Assembly: GCF_016917755.1 (NCBI RefSeq)
Contig: NZ_CP070326.1
Coordinates: 1,674,001-1,738,000 of the forward strand
From: Streptomyces noursei
Lineage (GTDB): Bacteria > Actinomycetota > Actinomycetes > Streptomycetales > Streptomycetaceae
Length of the DNA: 64,000 bases
Reading direction: 5' to 3'
Within the stretch, counting starts at the first letter, position 1. Every line of letters begins with the position of its first letter. Shown here in pieces: positions 36,556 through 45,871 of this stretch. The notes under the pieces were generated by a model, which searched no databases, had not been told where the DNA came from, and saw only the letters and a program-made list of their open reading frames with translations. The position numbers and the translations under genes are program-made.

Positions 36556-37071
36556 CTGAACGGCCAGCCGGATGACGAGAGCGAGTCGGAGCTGATCTGG
36601 CCGCGGGGCCGCAATGAGACCGAGGAGGAGCGCGCCGACCGGAGGTGGACCGAACTCCTGCAGGAGGTACGGGTCATCCAGACCGGCGTGCAGATCCTGT
36701 TCGGCTTCCTGCTCACCGTCGTCTTCACCCAGCGGTTCGCCACGCTCGACGCGGCGGACCGGAACATCTACGTGATCACCCTGCTGTTGGGGGCGTCCAC
36801 CACCGGTGCGCTGGTGGGGACGGTGACCTTCCACCGACTGGTCTCCGGGCACCGGCTCAAACCGCAGACCGTGCTGTGGGCGTCGCGGTTGGCCCTGACC
36901 GGCGTGGTGCTGCTGCTGGGCACGGTGGCGTCGGCGCTGTTGCTCATCCTGCGGTTGGCGCTGAACGGCAGCGCGGCGCCGTGGGTGGTGACGGCCCTGG
37001 TGCTGTGGTTCGTGGTGTGCTGGTTCGTGCTGCCGGCGTGGGTGCTGCACCGCTATTCGTCGTCGGACTAG
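36556..37071 (+). CDS. DUF6328-type membrane protein with apparent CTG start
   Basis: 171 residues if started at CTG 36556, which has GGGAGGAG 5 bases upstream. No ATG, GTG or TTG occurs in frame between the upstream stop (36520) and GTG 36688. The latter would cut off the conserved RADRRWTELLQEVRVIQTGV region. The protein has an acidic, hydrophilic N-terminus (1-40) and four membrane segments (about 45-62, 72-92, 110-134, 139-162). It matches the Streptomyces DUF6328 pattern (ELLQE.R..QTGVQILF.F). Function unknown. It lies 47 bases after the Clp gene on the same strand. Confidence 0.8.
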   Translation: MNGQPDDESESELIWPRGRNETEEERADRRWTELLQEVRVIQTGVQILFGFLLTVVFTQRFATLDAADRNIYVITLLLGASTTGALVGTVTFHRLVSGHRLKPQTVLWASRLALTGVVLLLGTVASALLLILRLALNGSAAPWVVTALVLWFVVCWFVLPAWVLHRYSSSD

Positions 37072-37097
37072 CGCCTGTGGAGTGGCTCAGGAGTGCC

Positions 37098-37126
37098 CGG
37101 CCCTGATCCGTCGGACCCGGCCCTGA
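37098..37126 (+). repeat. Dispersed repeat copy D (partial)
   Basis: CCGGCCCTGATCCGTCGGAC resembles the middle of the elements at 13751 and 60491, ending CCCTGA. It lies 26 bases after the DUF6328 stop. Confidence 0.4.
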
Positions 37127-37249
37127 GCGCCCTGCGGGCCGGCGGGGGCGGTGCGAGGATGGAGGGGAGGTGTGGGGCGCGCCGGGTGGGGCGGCGGGGA
37201 GGACGCAGGCCCGGCGCCGTCGACGGAACCGCGGGATGGAGGGATCACC

Positions 37250-37486
37250 ATGACGGTCTGCGAGGTCTGCGGGAACGACTACCCGCGGGGATTCGAGGTG
37301 CGCATCGACGGCGAGGTGCACTCCTTCGACTGCGTGGAATGCGCCGCGCATCTGCTCGCACCGACCTGCGAGAACTGCCAGTGCCGGATCCTGGGGCACG
37401 GGCTGGAGGCCAGTGGCCGCTACTTCTGCTGCGCGCACTGCGCGCGGACCCGTGGGGTCACCGAGCTGGCCGACAGCGTGGCGTGA
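37250..37486 (+). CDS. Small zinc-ribbon / metallothionein-like protein
   Basis: 78 residues with nine or more Cys: CEVCGNDYPRGFEV, DCVECAAHL, CENCQCRILGHG, FCCAHCARTRG. Spacing suggests two CxxC-based zinc-binding knuckles, as in prokaryotic metallothionein-related and zinc-ribbon proteins. GGAGGGATCACC precedes ATG 37250. Cytosolic; may store metal or act as an adaptor. The role is not established by context. Confidence 0.78.
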   Translation: MTVCEVCGNDYPRGFEVRIDGEVHSFDCVECAAHLLAPTCENCQCRILGHGLEASGRYFCCAHCARTRGVTELADSVA

Positions 37487-37579
37487 CGCCGCGCGGTGGT
37501 CGCCCGGTGCGGCTCGGCGCGCCACGGAACGTGAACTGACGCAACGTCACATCGGTGATGGGCGCCGGCGCGGACATGC

Positions 37580-37614
37580 GTGCGGCGGCCGTCACCGAAG
37601 GACGGCCGCCGCAC
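37580..37614. terminator. Bidirectional terminator
   Basis: Perfect 14-bp stem (37580-37593 with 37601-37614) and 7-base loop ACCGAAG, between the convergent zinc-ribbon and membrane protein genes, 13 bases from the latter's stop. Confidence 0.8.
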
Positions 37615-37626
37615 CCCGCTCGCCGC

Positions 37627-38718
37627 TCACACACTGGCCGTCGCGGGCATCACCCTGCGCGGGCGCAGAAGCAGCGCGGCACCGGCGAGTCCGGCGCTCA
37701 CGATCGCGAGCCCGACCGCCAGCAGCTCCGGCCAGATCGTGGCATCGCCCAGGCTGCTGCGCAGCGGGACCAGGACGCCGGCCCGGGACAGCGCGTGCAG
37801 GATGATCACGGTGACCGCGGCGGCGGCGCTGGCGGTCCAGATGGCCGCCGTGTCGCGCACCGCCAGGCAGCCGGCCAGCAGCAGGTACACCACCGCGATG
37901 ATCAGCGAGATGGCGTCCGACGAGCCTCCGCTGGTCTCCACCGGGCCCACCGGCAGGTGGCTCAGCCCGCACAGGGCCAGGGCCGCCGCGGCGGGCCAGC
38001 GCAGGACCGACCGCAGGACGCCGCCGACCGCCTGAGCGGCCTGGGCGGGCGTCTCGCCCGCCGGCCAGTCCCGGCCACCGTGTGCCGCGGTGGCCGACGG
38101 CCACGGGGCGCGCTGGGGCCGCGGCGGCGGCTCCGGCGGGGCCCCGTCTCGCATCGCCGGTTCGCCGTGGGCGCCGGCCGGGTAGCCGTCGGGCGCCTGC
38201 TGGCCGTAGGGATCGGGGTAGGGGTCGGCGTAGGGGTCGTTGTAGGCGGGCGGACCCGTGGTGCCCATGGTCGCGGTGTCGGCATGGCCGTCGGAGTAGG
38301 CGTCGCCGTCCGACACCCCCGTGACGGGGATGTGGCCCTCCTGGGCCCGGTCGAACAGCCTGATCAGCTGGACGACCTCGTCGACGGATCGACCCACCGC
38401 CGCCGCACGCAGCGCCTCATAGCTCGCCTCCGCGGTGTGCGGGGTCTGACCAAGCATCGCGAGCAGCGGCCCGAGCTCGCTCACCGGGCGGGTCATCGCC
38501 GCCACCCGCAGGGCTTCGTCGCCCGGATTGGGGTCGTCACCACTGCGCTTGAGCAGTTCCACGAGGGCGGCGACTTCCTCCACCGGTCTCGTGGTGGCCG
38601 CCGTCCACACAAGGGTGCGGAACGAGACGTTCTCCTGGCTGCTGGACGGAATGTGTTCGCCGTGGTCTGTCGGGGACGGATCGGATTGGCCCCCACGAGG
38701 AGCTGGTTCAGGTGACAT
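37627..38718 (-). CDS. Membrane protein with N-terminal helical repeats, unknown function
   Basis: 363 residues, start ATG 38718 with GGAG about 9 bases upstream. The N-terminal cytosolic part has three similar helical units of about 35 residues: TTRPVEEVAALVELLKRSG, MTRPVSELGPLLAMLGQT, VGRSVDEVVQLIRLFDRA. Then comes a long Pro/Tyr/Asp-rich linker (about 140-225: AYNDPYADPYPDPYGQQ), and four membrane segments in the last 120 residues. The repeats recur in other Streptomyces membrane proteins. Function unknown; the repeats probably mediate protein contacts. Confidence 0.75.
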   Translation of the reverse strand: MSPEPAPRGGQSDPSPTDHGEHIPSSSQENVSFRTLVWTAATTRPVEEVAALVELLKRSGDDPNPGDEALRVAAMTRPVSELGPLLAMLGQTPHTAEASYEALRAAAVGRSVDEVVQLIRLFDRAQEGHIPVTGVSDGDAYSDGHADTATMGTTGPPAYNDPYADPYPDPYGQQAPDGYPAGAHGEPAMRDGAPPEPPPRPQRAPWPSATAAHGGRDWPAGETPAQAAQAVGGVLRSVLRWPAAAALALCGLSHLPVGPVETSGGSSDAISLIIAVVYLLLAGCLAVRDTAAIWTASAAAAVTVIILHALSRAGVLVPLRSSLGDATIWPELLAVGLAIVSAGLAGAALLLRPRRVMPATASV

Positions 38719-38906
38719 GTAGGGACTCCACTGAACGAGGTGAGAGCACCGGAGGCGCCGGCGCTCATCGGGCGTTGTGCGTACTGGTTGTGCCTGCTCT
38801 GGTTCAGCCAACGTCCCTCTTGGCCGCGGGCGCCAATGCTGGCGGGCCATCTGGTGGAGACACGCCGCGGGACGGGAGAACGACCGGGCGTGTCGGCCCG
38901 GCGGGA

Positions 38907-39704
38907 TCAGTCCTGCGCGGTGGCGACGGTGAACAGTCCGCCCTGCGGATCCCGGATCACGGCCTCGCAGCCGCTGTCGTCCACCATCGGCGTCACCGGC
39001 AGCGCGAAACCGCCCGCGGCGACCGCGGCCGCAGTGACCCGTTCGATGTCGTGCACCGGGAAGTACACGTGCCAGCGGGGGCGGACGTGCGGGTCGGGGG
39101 CCGCCTCGACGGCGCCGCCGCGCAGCGCGGCCACGGTGCGCCCCGCCATGTCGCGCACCATGACCTCGTCGTGCTCGTAGGTGATGTCGCAGCCGCCGGG
39201 GCGGTCGGGGGCCCAGCCGAAGACCTCGCCGTAGAAGATCGCCGCCTCGAAGGCGTCACGGGTGCGCAGTTCCAGGCACATCGGCGCCGCGCCCTGCCCC
39301 ACCGCCCAGGAGAGCGTCTGGCCCTCCCAGAGGCCGAACACCGCACCGTCCCGGTCGGCGGCGAGCGCGCCGCGCCCCTTGCCCAGTTCGAGCGGGCCGA
39401 CGGCGACCGTGGCGCCGCGCTCGCGGATCCGGGCGGCGGTGTCGTTCGCGCTCTCCACCGCGAAGTACGGCGTCCAGGCGACGGCGACAGGCCACTCGGG
39501 CGCCAGCGTGCCGATCCCGGCGACCGGCTGGCCGTGGGCCAGTGCGATGGAGCAGTCGCCGCCCAGCGTGCCGGGGCGGAAGGTCCAGCCCAGGACCTCC
39601 CCGTAGAAGGCTTGTGCACCCTTCAGATCGTGGGTCACCAGGCTCACCCAGCACGGGGCGCCGCCGATGGCGGCGGTGGTGTTGCGGGCTATGGTCGCGG
39701 ACAT
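38907..39704 (-). CDS. VOC-family protein (tandem glyoxalase/dioxygenase fold)
   Basis: 265 residues with two vicinal-oxygen-chelate modules: the first at about 15-130 (CWVSLVTHDLKGAQAFYGEV, LGWTF), the second at about 140-262 (MCLELRTRDAFEAAIFYGEV, FGWAP; RDPQGGLFTVA). The same layout is found in Streptomyces tandem-VOC proteins annotated as glyoxalase/bleomycin-resistance-like. Metal-ligand residues are only partly conserved. Possible roles include small-molecule binding or hydroxylation. ATG 39704 matches the domain start; the ribosome binding site is poor. It is followed head-to-tail by a tiny membrane protein gene upstream on the same strand. Confidence 0.83.
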   Translation of the reverse strand: MSATIARNTTAAIGGAPCWVSLVTHDLKGAQAFYGEVLGWTFRPGTLGGDCSIALAHGQPVAGIGTLAPEWPVAVAWTPYFAVESANDTAARIRERGATVAVGPLELGKGRGALAADRDGAVFGLWEGQTLSWAVGQGAAPMCLELRTRDAFEAAIFYGEVFGWAPDRPGGCDITYEHDEVMVRDMAGRTVAALRGGAVEAAPDPHVRPRWHVYFPVHDIERVTAAAVAAGGFALPVTPMVDDSGCEAVIRDPQGGLFTVATAQD

Positions 39705-39714
39705 CGGAATCCGC

Positions 39715-39885
39715 CTACCGGGGCTGGCGGCGGCCCCGTGTGCCACGCGGGCCCGACGTGCGGAAGAGGAAGCCGATCAGCAGGACGGCGACGAGGGCGA
39801 GGGCGACGAGCCACAGCACCCTCATGACGAGACCGGCGCCCGCCAGGAGCAGCACGAGCAGCAGGACGAGGAGGAGAGGGGCCAT
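39715..39885 (-). CDS. Tiny two-TM membrane protein
   Basis: 56 residues: MAPLLLVLLLVLLLAGAGLV, MRVLWLVALALVAVLLIGFL, then a basic tail (RTSGPRGTRGRRQPR). GGAGGTGG lies 6 bases upstream of ATG 39885. It resembles the short hydrophobic Streptomyces proteins with a positively charged cytosolic tail. Function unknown. It ends 11 bases before the VOC gene start, so both may be co-transcribed. Confidence 0.72.
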   Translation of the reverse strand: MAPLLLVLLLVLLLAGAGLVMRVLWLVALALVAVLLIGFLFRTSGPRGTRGRRQPR

Positions 39886-40135
39886 CGGGATCCACCTCCG
39901 GACAGGCTGGTTCCCTACCTGGCCACCATTATGCGCTTCCGCGGTCGCCCCCTCTCGGTCCGGACCCCCGGGCCCGAGAACGCTTCCGTGCCTGGTCAGC
40001 GGCGCAGCGTGACGTTTCGAGGTGCCGACGGCGGCGGGCCCTGATTCGCTGGTAGCAGCGGCTTCCCCGGACGGACGCCGGTCACCGCGCGTCACCGGGC
40101 TGCCGGGTATCGGCACCGGACGAGAGGGACGGGTC

Positions 40136-40324
40136 ATGGGATCGGAAGAGACACGCGAACGCCTTCAGCACATGCGGGAGAAGGCTCAGGAGCTGGCCGA
40201 GGCCGCGGAGCGCACCAGCGATCCCGAGGAGCGGCAGCGCCTCCAGGAGAAGTCCCGCCGGCTGCAGAGCCGGAGCGAGCAGGAGAGCGCGATGCGGGGC
40301 GGCGACATCTACCCCTCGCAGTGA
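40136..40324 (+). CDS. DUF6381-type small coiled-coil protein
   Basis: 62 residues: TRERLQHMREKAQELAEAAE, RTSDPEERQRLQEKSRRLQS. Highly charged heptad pattern typical of the Streptomyces DUF6381 family, function unknown. ATG 40136 follows GAGAGGGACGGGTC. Upstream 39886-40135 (250 bases) holds no other gene. Confidence 0.8.
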   Translation: MGSEETRERLQHMREKAQELAEAAERTSDPEERQRLQEKSRRLQSRSEQESAMRGGDIYPSQ

Positions 40325-40492
40325 TCCTTCGCCCTGCGATCAGGGGAGTTGAGCACTTCGGGACGCCGGCGGCCGGGCCGCACCGCCGCGCGCCGCACGC
40401 CCGGCTGTTCGAGTGGCTTACGGCCGGGTGCCGGTGCGCCGTCCGCGTCCCCGGGAAGGAGGTGCGGCGGAGGAACGGCGGCAGGAGGCGGA

Positions 40493-41464
40493 ATGCACCG
40501 CACGCGGCCCACCGTGGTCTATGTGCACGGGAACGGGAACAAGGTCCGCTCGGGACTGCTCAAGTCACAGTGGGACCAGGCACTCTTCGGCCGGGACATG
40601 GCGGACGCGTCCCGCATGGCGTACTGGGCCGCGCTCCAGTACGAGCGGCCCCTGCCGGATTTCCGGGTGGACGCGCTGGACGGCGGTCCGGTGACGGAGA
40701 CCGAGTCGGTGGCCGCGGCGGGGGCCGGGGTGTTCGACTCGCCGGAGGAGTTCGTGGCGCGCACCGTCCAGGAGGCCCGGCGGGAGGCCGGGGCCCCGCC
40801 GCCGGAGAGCCGGGCCGCCGAGGCCCCGGTGGAGGCGGCGGAGGGCGCGCTGGTCGGCTGGCTGCGCGAGATGACCTATCTCGCGGAGACGCTGGGCGCG
40901 GCGGAGACCGGCGGCCATGAGGGCACCGAGGACGACGCGGCGCTGCCGTTGGAGGTGCTGCCGCTGCCCAGGCCGCTGCGGACCGCGCTGTTCCGGGAGC
41001 TGGTCCGGCGCACGTTCCAGGACGTCCATGCGTACTTCTTCGGCGCCCGGGGGCCGGCGATCCGGCAGGTCGTCGAGGACGCGCTGCCGCCGCCGGGCGC
41101 GGGGCCCGTGGTGGTCGTCGGCCACAGCCTGGGGTCGGTGGCCGCCTACGAGGTGCTGCGGGAGCGCGAGCAGGAGGTGGCGCTGTTGGTCACGTTGGGG
41201 TCGCCGCTGGCGATCACCGAGGTGCGGGACCGGTTGGCGCGGCCGCCCGCGGTGCCGGCGGGGGTGCGGGCCTGGCGCAATGTGTCGGACCTGCGGGACC
41301 TGGTGGCGCTCGGGCACACCCTGCGGCCGGAGTACGGCCCGCCGGAGCGGATCACCGACGCGCTGGTCACCAACAACAGCGAGAACCACCACGGGATCAC
41401 CCAGTACCTGGCCCAGGCGGCGGTCCGGGAGCCGGTGCAGCGCCTCTTCGGTCAGCCCGCCTGA
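40493..41464 (+). CDS. Alpha/beta hydrolase (lipase-like), head of the conflict cassette
   Basis: 323 residues. Starts TVVYVHGNGNKV (oxyanion region), has the nucleophile elbow GHSLGS with Ser212, and a C-terminal His near residue 300 (NNSENHHGITQYL). An acidic insert occupies about 105-150. Cytosolic, no signal peptide. ATG 40493 follows GGAGGC. It resembles hydrolases placed next to NTPase/peptidase modules in conflict systems, where it could cleave a lipid or other ester once activated. It is 125 bases upstream of the next gene, so it may be a separate transcription unit. Confidence 0.85.
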   Translation: MHRTRPTVVYVHGNGNKVRSGLLKSQWDQALFGRDMADASRMAYWAALQYERPLPDFRVDALDGGPVTETESVAAAGAGVFDSPEEFVARTVQEARREAGAPPPESRAAEAPVEAAEGALVGWLREMTYLAETLGAAETGGHEGTEDDAALPLEVLPLPRPLRTALFRELVRRTFQDVHAYFFGARGPAIRQVVEDALPPPGAGPVVVVGHSLGSVAAYEVLREREQEVALLVTLGSPLAITEVRDRLARPPAVPAGVRAWRNVSDLRDLVALGHTLRPEYGPPERITDALVTNNSENHHGITQYLAQAAVREPVQRLFGQPA

Positions 41465-41589
41465 GCTGGGATTTCCGGTGCCGGGCCGCGCCTTGCACAG
41501 GGGCAGACCGGATGTAAGCATGACAAAGAGGAGGAAGGACGGGGGCGGGCCGACGTCCCCGCCCGCAGGCCGGCCGGGTAGGTGCGGGC

Positions 41590-42702
41590 ATGCCGTTGCG
41601 CGAGACCGAGTGGGAATCCGTCACGACGTGGCTGGAGAGGTATCTGCTCAACGTCGTCGACCCGTACACCCGGCTCGCCCCGTACTTCGACGAGGAGTTC
41701 ATCGCGGCGCTCCCCTTGAGCAACATCAGCTCCCACAACGCCCGGGTGCTGGTGTCCGCCTCGCGCCGGGACATCCAGCGCCAGGTGAAGCTCATCGAGG
41801 TGGTCACCACCATCGACGAGATCCGGGTCCGCCCGGAGTTCGGCGAGGCGGCGGAGTTCCTGCACCGCCTGCGCGAGGACGCCCGGATCCACGCCACGCA
41901 GGACCCCTTCGGCACCCGCGTCCTCAAGGGCGGCACCGAGGCGTTCATCGACCGCGAGGACCTGCGGGAGACCCTGCGCCGCTTCGTCGTCGACCCGGAG
42001 AAGTCGGTGCTGCTGGTGGACGGCGAACCGGACAGTGGGCGGTCGTACACCTATCACTTCCTGTGCCACGTCGGGCAGCACCGGGGATTCCGGCCGGCCC
42101 GGGTCACCCTGTCCCGCACCTCCACCCCGCGGCAGGTGCTGCAGCGGCTGGCCGGTTTCGTCACCGATCCGCAGGCCGGGGCACAGCCGTTCCCGTCCTC
42201 CACGCTCAACGATCCGCTGCTGTCGCTGGACGACGCGGTGCACTGGGTGGTCGGCCTGGCCACCTCCTCCGACCTGCGCTTCTGGCTGGTGCTCGACGAG
42301 TGCGACAAGCTCGATCCGCACTCCGACGTCTGGGACCTCATCGGTCAGCTGGCGCTGGCGATCTACGAGCACGCCGCCGTCCACGGCGACCGGGCGCCGC
42401 GGCTGGTGCTGCTCGGCTACGGCCGCGCGATGCCCAAGCTCCCCAACGACGTGCAGAGCAGCCTGTGCTGGGACACCGCCCGGATCGTCGAACCGGACGA
42501 CCTGCGCCGCTTCTTCGACCAGCTCTTCCACGAGTCGCGGCCCGCCCGCCTGGACGACGCCGACCCCGCGGAGATCGACGGATTCGTCGAGGAGGCGGTC
42601 ACGGAGGTGCTGCACGCCGCGCAGGACGACGGCGGGGAGAGCTATATGCGCAGGCTCTGCACGGCGACGGAGAAGGCCATCGATGTCTACCGCAGCTTCT
42701 GA
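41590..42702 (+). CDS. AAA/STAND-like P-loop protein with altered Walker A
   Basis: 370 residues. Residues 1-70 form a helical N-terminal domain (WESVTTWLERYLLNVVDPYT). Residues about 110-300 resemble a P-loop NTPase: GEPDSGRSY (145-153), where Arg151 replaces the Walker A Lys, and FWLVLDECDKL with Asp236-Glu237 as Walker B. The altered lysine makes ordinary ATP hydrolysis doubtful; it may only bind nucleotide or act as a regulator. The C-terminal region is helical (FFDQLFHESRPARL, AATEKAIDVYRSF-like). The 3' end overlaps the next ATG by 20 bases. It is probably a sensor or adaptor in the cassette. Confidence 0.72.
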   Translation: MPLRETEWESVTTWLERYLLNVVDPYTRLAPYFDEEFIAALPLSNISSHNARVLVSASRRDIQRQVKLIEVVTTIDEIRVRPEFGEAAEFLHRLREDARIHATQDPFGTRVLKGGTEAFIDREDLRETLRRFVVDPEKSVLLVDGEPDSGRSYTYHFLCHVGQHRGFRPARVTLSRTSTPRQVLQRLAGFVTDPQAGAQPFPSSTLNDPLLSLDDAVHWVVGLATSSDLRFWLVLDECDKLDPHSDVWDLIGQLALAIYEHAAVHGDRAPRLVLLGYGRAMPKLPNDVQSSLCWDTARIVEPDDLRRFFDQLFHESRPARLDDADPAEIDGFVEEAVTEVLHAAQDDGGESYMRRLCTATEKAIDVYRSF

Positions 42703-45700
42703 CCCCGGCCGTCGGGCCCGCTCCCCGCTGCGCGAGGAGTTCGCCGCCCGGCTGCGGCGCGCACTGCGGGCGGAGGAGCCCTCGCGCGCAGCGGTCGCCG
42801 GCAGCCGCCGGGCCTATCGCGAGGCCGCCTGCCTGCTCGCCGGCTTCGACCCGCGGCGGCTGCGGCTGCCCGGTGAGGACCGGCCGAGCGGCGGCGCGGT
42901 GCTGGCGCTGCTCGACGACTGCACCACCCTGGGGCACCGCCGCGGGGGCACCGCGTGGGTGCTCAAACCCGACGCCAGGGAGGACGCGTTGCACGGCATG
43001 GCCGGGCCCGAGGCCGCCCTGCGCGCCCTGGAGGCCAACCGCGAGCAGTTCCCCGACGCACCCGGCGGCCCGGAAGCCCTCTGCCTGGCCTACCTCCAGG
43101 GCACGCTGCCCGCGAGGGCCGACCGACCGGCCCGCCGGTCGGCCGAGGAACTCGCCGACACCCTCCAGGCGGTGCTGTGGCTCTCCCGGATCCCCGGCGT
43201 CGGCGGCCTCCCGGACCCTGCCGAGCTGCAGGCCGCCCTGGACCGGACCAGGCTGCTGGAGCCGCTCCGCCGCCTGGTGGCCACGCCGTTCCACGGCCGT
43301 TCCCGGGAACTGCGCCAACTGCACGCCTACGTCCACGGGTCCGGAGCCGACCAGGGGACGCCGGCGGCCGGCGAGGACGACGCCCGCCCGGCCTTCGTAC
43401 CGCCACTGGTCATCCACGGGCCGGGCGGGATGGGCAAGAGCACGCTGCTGGCCACGTTCCTGCTGGGCCAGGTGGCCGGGGCGGAGGGCGAACGACCGGG
43501 CGGGGGCCCGTCGGCGTTCCCGTTCGCGTACATCGACTTCCAGCGGCCCACCCTCTCCATCCGGGAACCGGTCACCCTGATCGCCGAGGCGGCCCGCCAA
43601 CTCTGCGTGCAGTACCCGGAGTTCGGCGCCGAGCTGGCGGCGCTGGCGGACGAGTGCCAGGAGGCCGCCGCCACCCAGCGCGAGGAACAGGAACGGGTCA
43701 CCCAGCTGCACCAGCTGGCCACCACCCGGGTGCTGGGCCGCAGTTCGTCGGAGGCGTTCCAGCTGCAGGCCACCGAGCGGGAGACCGGTCTGATCCGGCG
43801 GGTGGCCGACGTCCTGGTGCGCGCGGTGGCCGCGGCCGGCCAGCAGGATCCGCCGTTCGTGCTGGCCGTCGACTCCTTCGAGGAGGCGCAGTACCGCGGT
43901 TCCCCGGTGCTGGGCCGGATCTGGGCGATCTGCACCGCGCTGCAGAGCGTCTATCCGAAGTTCCGGATGATCATCTCCGGGCGGGCGCCGGTCGGCCACC
44001 CGGCCCGCACCATGGCGCTGGCCGAGATCGAACTGCGGGAGCTGGACCGGCCGGCCGCCGTGGCGCTGCTGCACTCCCTGGGCGTCCACGACGCCGATGT
44101 GGCCGAGGCGCTGGCCGAGCGGGTCGGCGGGCATCCGCTCAGCCTGCGGCTGGCCGCCCGGGCCGCCGCGCTCGCCGGCAGCGAGGCCGAGCAGACCGGC
44201 GAGCTGATCCGCAGCCTGCCCGAGCGCGGGCCGGAGGTCTTCCACCGGGTCGACCGACTGCTGCTCCAGGGCGCCCTCTACGACCGGATCCTCAGCCATG
44301 TCGCCGACGAGGACGTGCGGCGGCTCGCGCGCCCCGGGCTGGTGCTGCGGGTGATCACTCCCGAGGTCGTCCAGGACGTGCTGGCCGGGCCGTGCGGGCT
44401 GACGGTGACGGACGCGGGGGCGGCGCACCGGCTGTTCGCCGAGCTGAGCCGCCTGGACATGGTGGAGCCGGCCGGGCCGGAGGCGGTGCGCTACCGCCGC
44501 GACGTCCGCGCGATCATGCTGCGGCTGCCCGACGGGGACCACGGCAAGGTGATGCGCGAGGTCGAGCGGCGGGCGGTGGCGCACTACGCGGCGCGCGAGG
44601 GGCTGGAGGCGCGCGCCGAGGAGATCTACCACCGGCTGCGGCTGGACGAGGACCCGCGGTCGGTGGAGGAGCGCTGGCTGCCCGGCGTCGAGCGGTTCCT
44701 GGCCGGGGCGCAGCAGGACATGCCGCCGCGGGCCGCGGGGCTGTTGACGGCCCGCCTGGGCAGGGGCGCGCCCGACCGGGTGGCCGCCGCCGCCGACCAG
44801 GAGGACTGGGAGCGGATCGCGGCCCGCGAGGCGGAGGACCTGTTGGCGCAGGGGTTCGCCGACGCGGCGCTGGCCAGGCTGGGGCAGCGGCGGCCGTGGA
44901 CGCCGTGCAGTCCGCTGCACTCCCTGAGCGCGGACGCCCAGAACCGGCTCGGGCGGCGCGACGAGGCTCGCAAGGGCGTGGCGGAGGCCATCGGGCAGGC
45001 GGAGCGGGCCGGTTGCGCCGAGCGGCGGCTGGAGCTGCTGCTGTTCGGCGCCCGGCTGGCCGAGGAGGCCGGCGATCTGGCGGACGCCGACCGGCAGTTG
45101 CGGGTGGCCGAGGACGTCGCGGTGGACCTCGGGCAGGATCTTGAGGCGATGGGCGTGCGGCTGGCGCGGGCCCGGCTGCCCGCCAGCCGCGACACGGCCC
45201 GCTCCGGCGCCCAGGCCGGCCGCCAACTCGCCACCCAGCTACGGGAGTTGCCGGACAAGGTGCTGGCCGACCAGCCGGCGCTGGTGCGCGCCGTCGCCTC
45301 GCAGATCTACGGCCAGGACCCCGGTGCGCTGTCCCACGCCCTGGACGTGGTGGGCCTGCCGACCGACGACGCGACGCTGGACACCTTGGGGGCCGCGATG
45401 TGCCGGGCGACCCGTCGACAACCGGCGCTGCTGGGGCCGGTGATGGGGATCCTGGACGAGGCCGCGGGGCCGTCCGGGGCACCGCCGCGATCCGAATCGC
45501 CGACGCCGGCGCCGCAGACGCCGGGTCCACCGGCACCGAGCCCCGTGCCCACCGGGCCGCGCGCGCCCACCGCCGGCACCACGGCGGCCCCCGAGGCCCC
45601 CGCACGCCCCGCCCCGCCCTCCCGCCCCACCGGCATCACCGGCATCCTGCGGCTGGCGCGCGACCGCGGCACCCTCAACGCGCTGGCCCGCCGGCTGCTG

Positions 45701-45871
45701 TCGGTCCCCGACCGCAGCGGCGAACTCGTCGCCGGGGTCGCCGCGGCGATGGGCGTCGGGACCCACGGCCATACGACGCCGGACGGGGCGCCCGACGGGG
45801 CAGCGGCACCACAGGCCGGGCGCCGCCGGCCGGACGGAAGGAGCGGCCCGGCCGGGCCTGAGCGCCGATGA
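42683..45871 (+). CDS. Large STAND-type NTPase
   Basis: 1,062 residues. The helical N-terminal region (1-240) contains SRRAYREAACLLAGFDPRRL and VLWLSRIPGVGG. The NTPase core has Walker A GPGGMGKST (246-254) and Walker B VDSFEEAQ (Asp397), then an arginine-containing sensor region (RMIISGRAPVG) and a winged-helix part up to about 640. TPR-like helical repeats span about 640-890 (ALARLGQRRPWTPC; LGRRDEARKGVAEAI; AEEAGDLADADRQLRVAED). A Pro/Ala-rich linker (about 930-985) and a final helical segment follow. This layout, NTP-driven switch plus repeat sensor, fits signal-transducing STAND proteins of bacterial immunity. ATG 42683 overlaps the preceding gene. Confidence 0.85.
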   Translation: MSTAASDPGRRARSPLREEFAARLRRALRAEEPSRAAVAGSRRAYREAACLLAGFDPRRLRLPGEDRPSGGAVLALLDDCTTLGHRRGGTAWVLKPDAREDALHGMAGPEAALRALEANREQFPDAPGGPEALCLAYLQGTLPARADRPARRSAEELADTLQAVLWLSRIPGVGGLPDPAELQAALDRTRLLEPLRRLVATPFHGRSRELRQLHAYVHGSGADQGTPAAGEDDARPAFVPPLVIHGPGGMGKSTLLATFLLGQVAGAEGERPGGGPSAFPFAYIDFQRPTLSIREPVTLIAEAARQLCVQYPEFGAELAALADECQEAAATQREEQERVTQLHQLATTRVLGRSSSEAFQLQATERETGLIRRVADVLVRAVAAAGQQDPPFVLAVDSFEEAQYRGSPVLGRIWAICTALQSVYPKFRMIISGRAPVGHPARTMALAEIELRELDRPAAVALLHSLGVHDADVAEALAERVGGHPLSLRLAARAAALAGSEAEQTGELIRSLPERGPEVFHRVDRLLLQGALYDRILSHVADEDVRRLARPGLVLRVITPEVVQDVLAGPCGLTVTDAGAAHRLFAELSRLDMVEPAGPEAVRYRRDVRAIMLRLPDGDHGKVMREVERRAVAHYAAREGLEARAEEIYHRLRLDEDPRSVEERWLPGVERFLAGAQQDMPPRAAGLLTARLGRGAPDRVAAAADQEDWERIAAREAEDLLAQGFADAALARLGQRRPWTPCSPLHSLSADAQNRLGRRDEARKGVAEAIGQAERAGCAERRLELLLFGARLAEEAGDLADADRQLRVAEDVAVDLGQDLEAMGVRLARARLPASRDTARSGAQAGRQLATQLRELPDKVLADQPALVRAVASQIYGQDPGALSHALDVVGLPTDDATLDTLGAAMCRATRRQPALLGPVMGILDEAAGPSGAPPRSESPTPAPQTPGPPAPSPVPTGPRAPTAGTTAAPEAPARPAPPSRPTGITGILRLARDRGTLNALARRLLSVPDRSGELVAGVAAAMGVGTHGHTTPDGAPDGAAAPQAGRRRPDGRSGPAGPERR

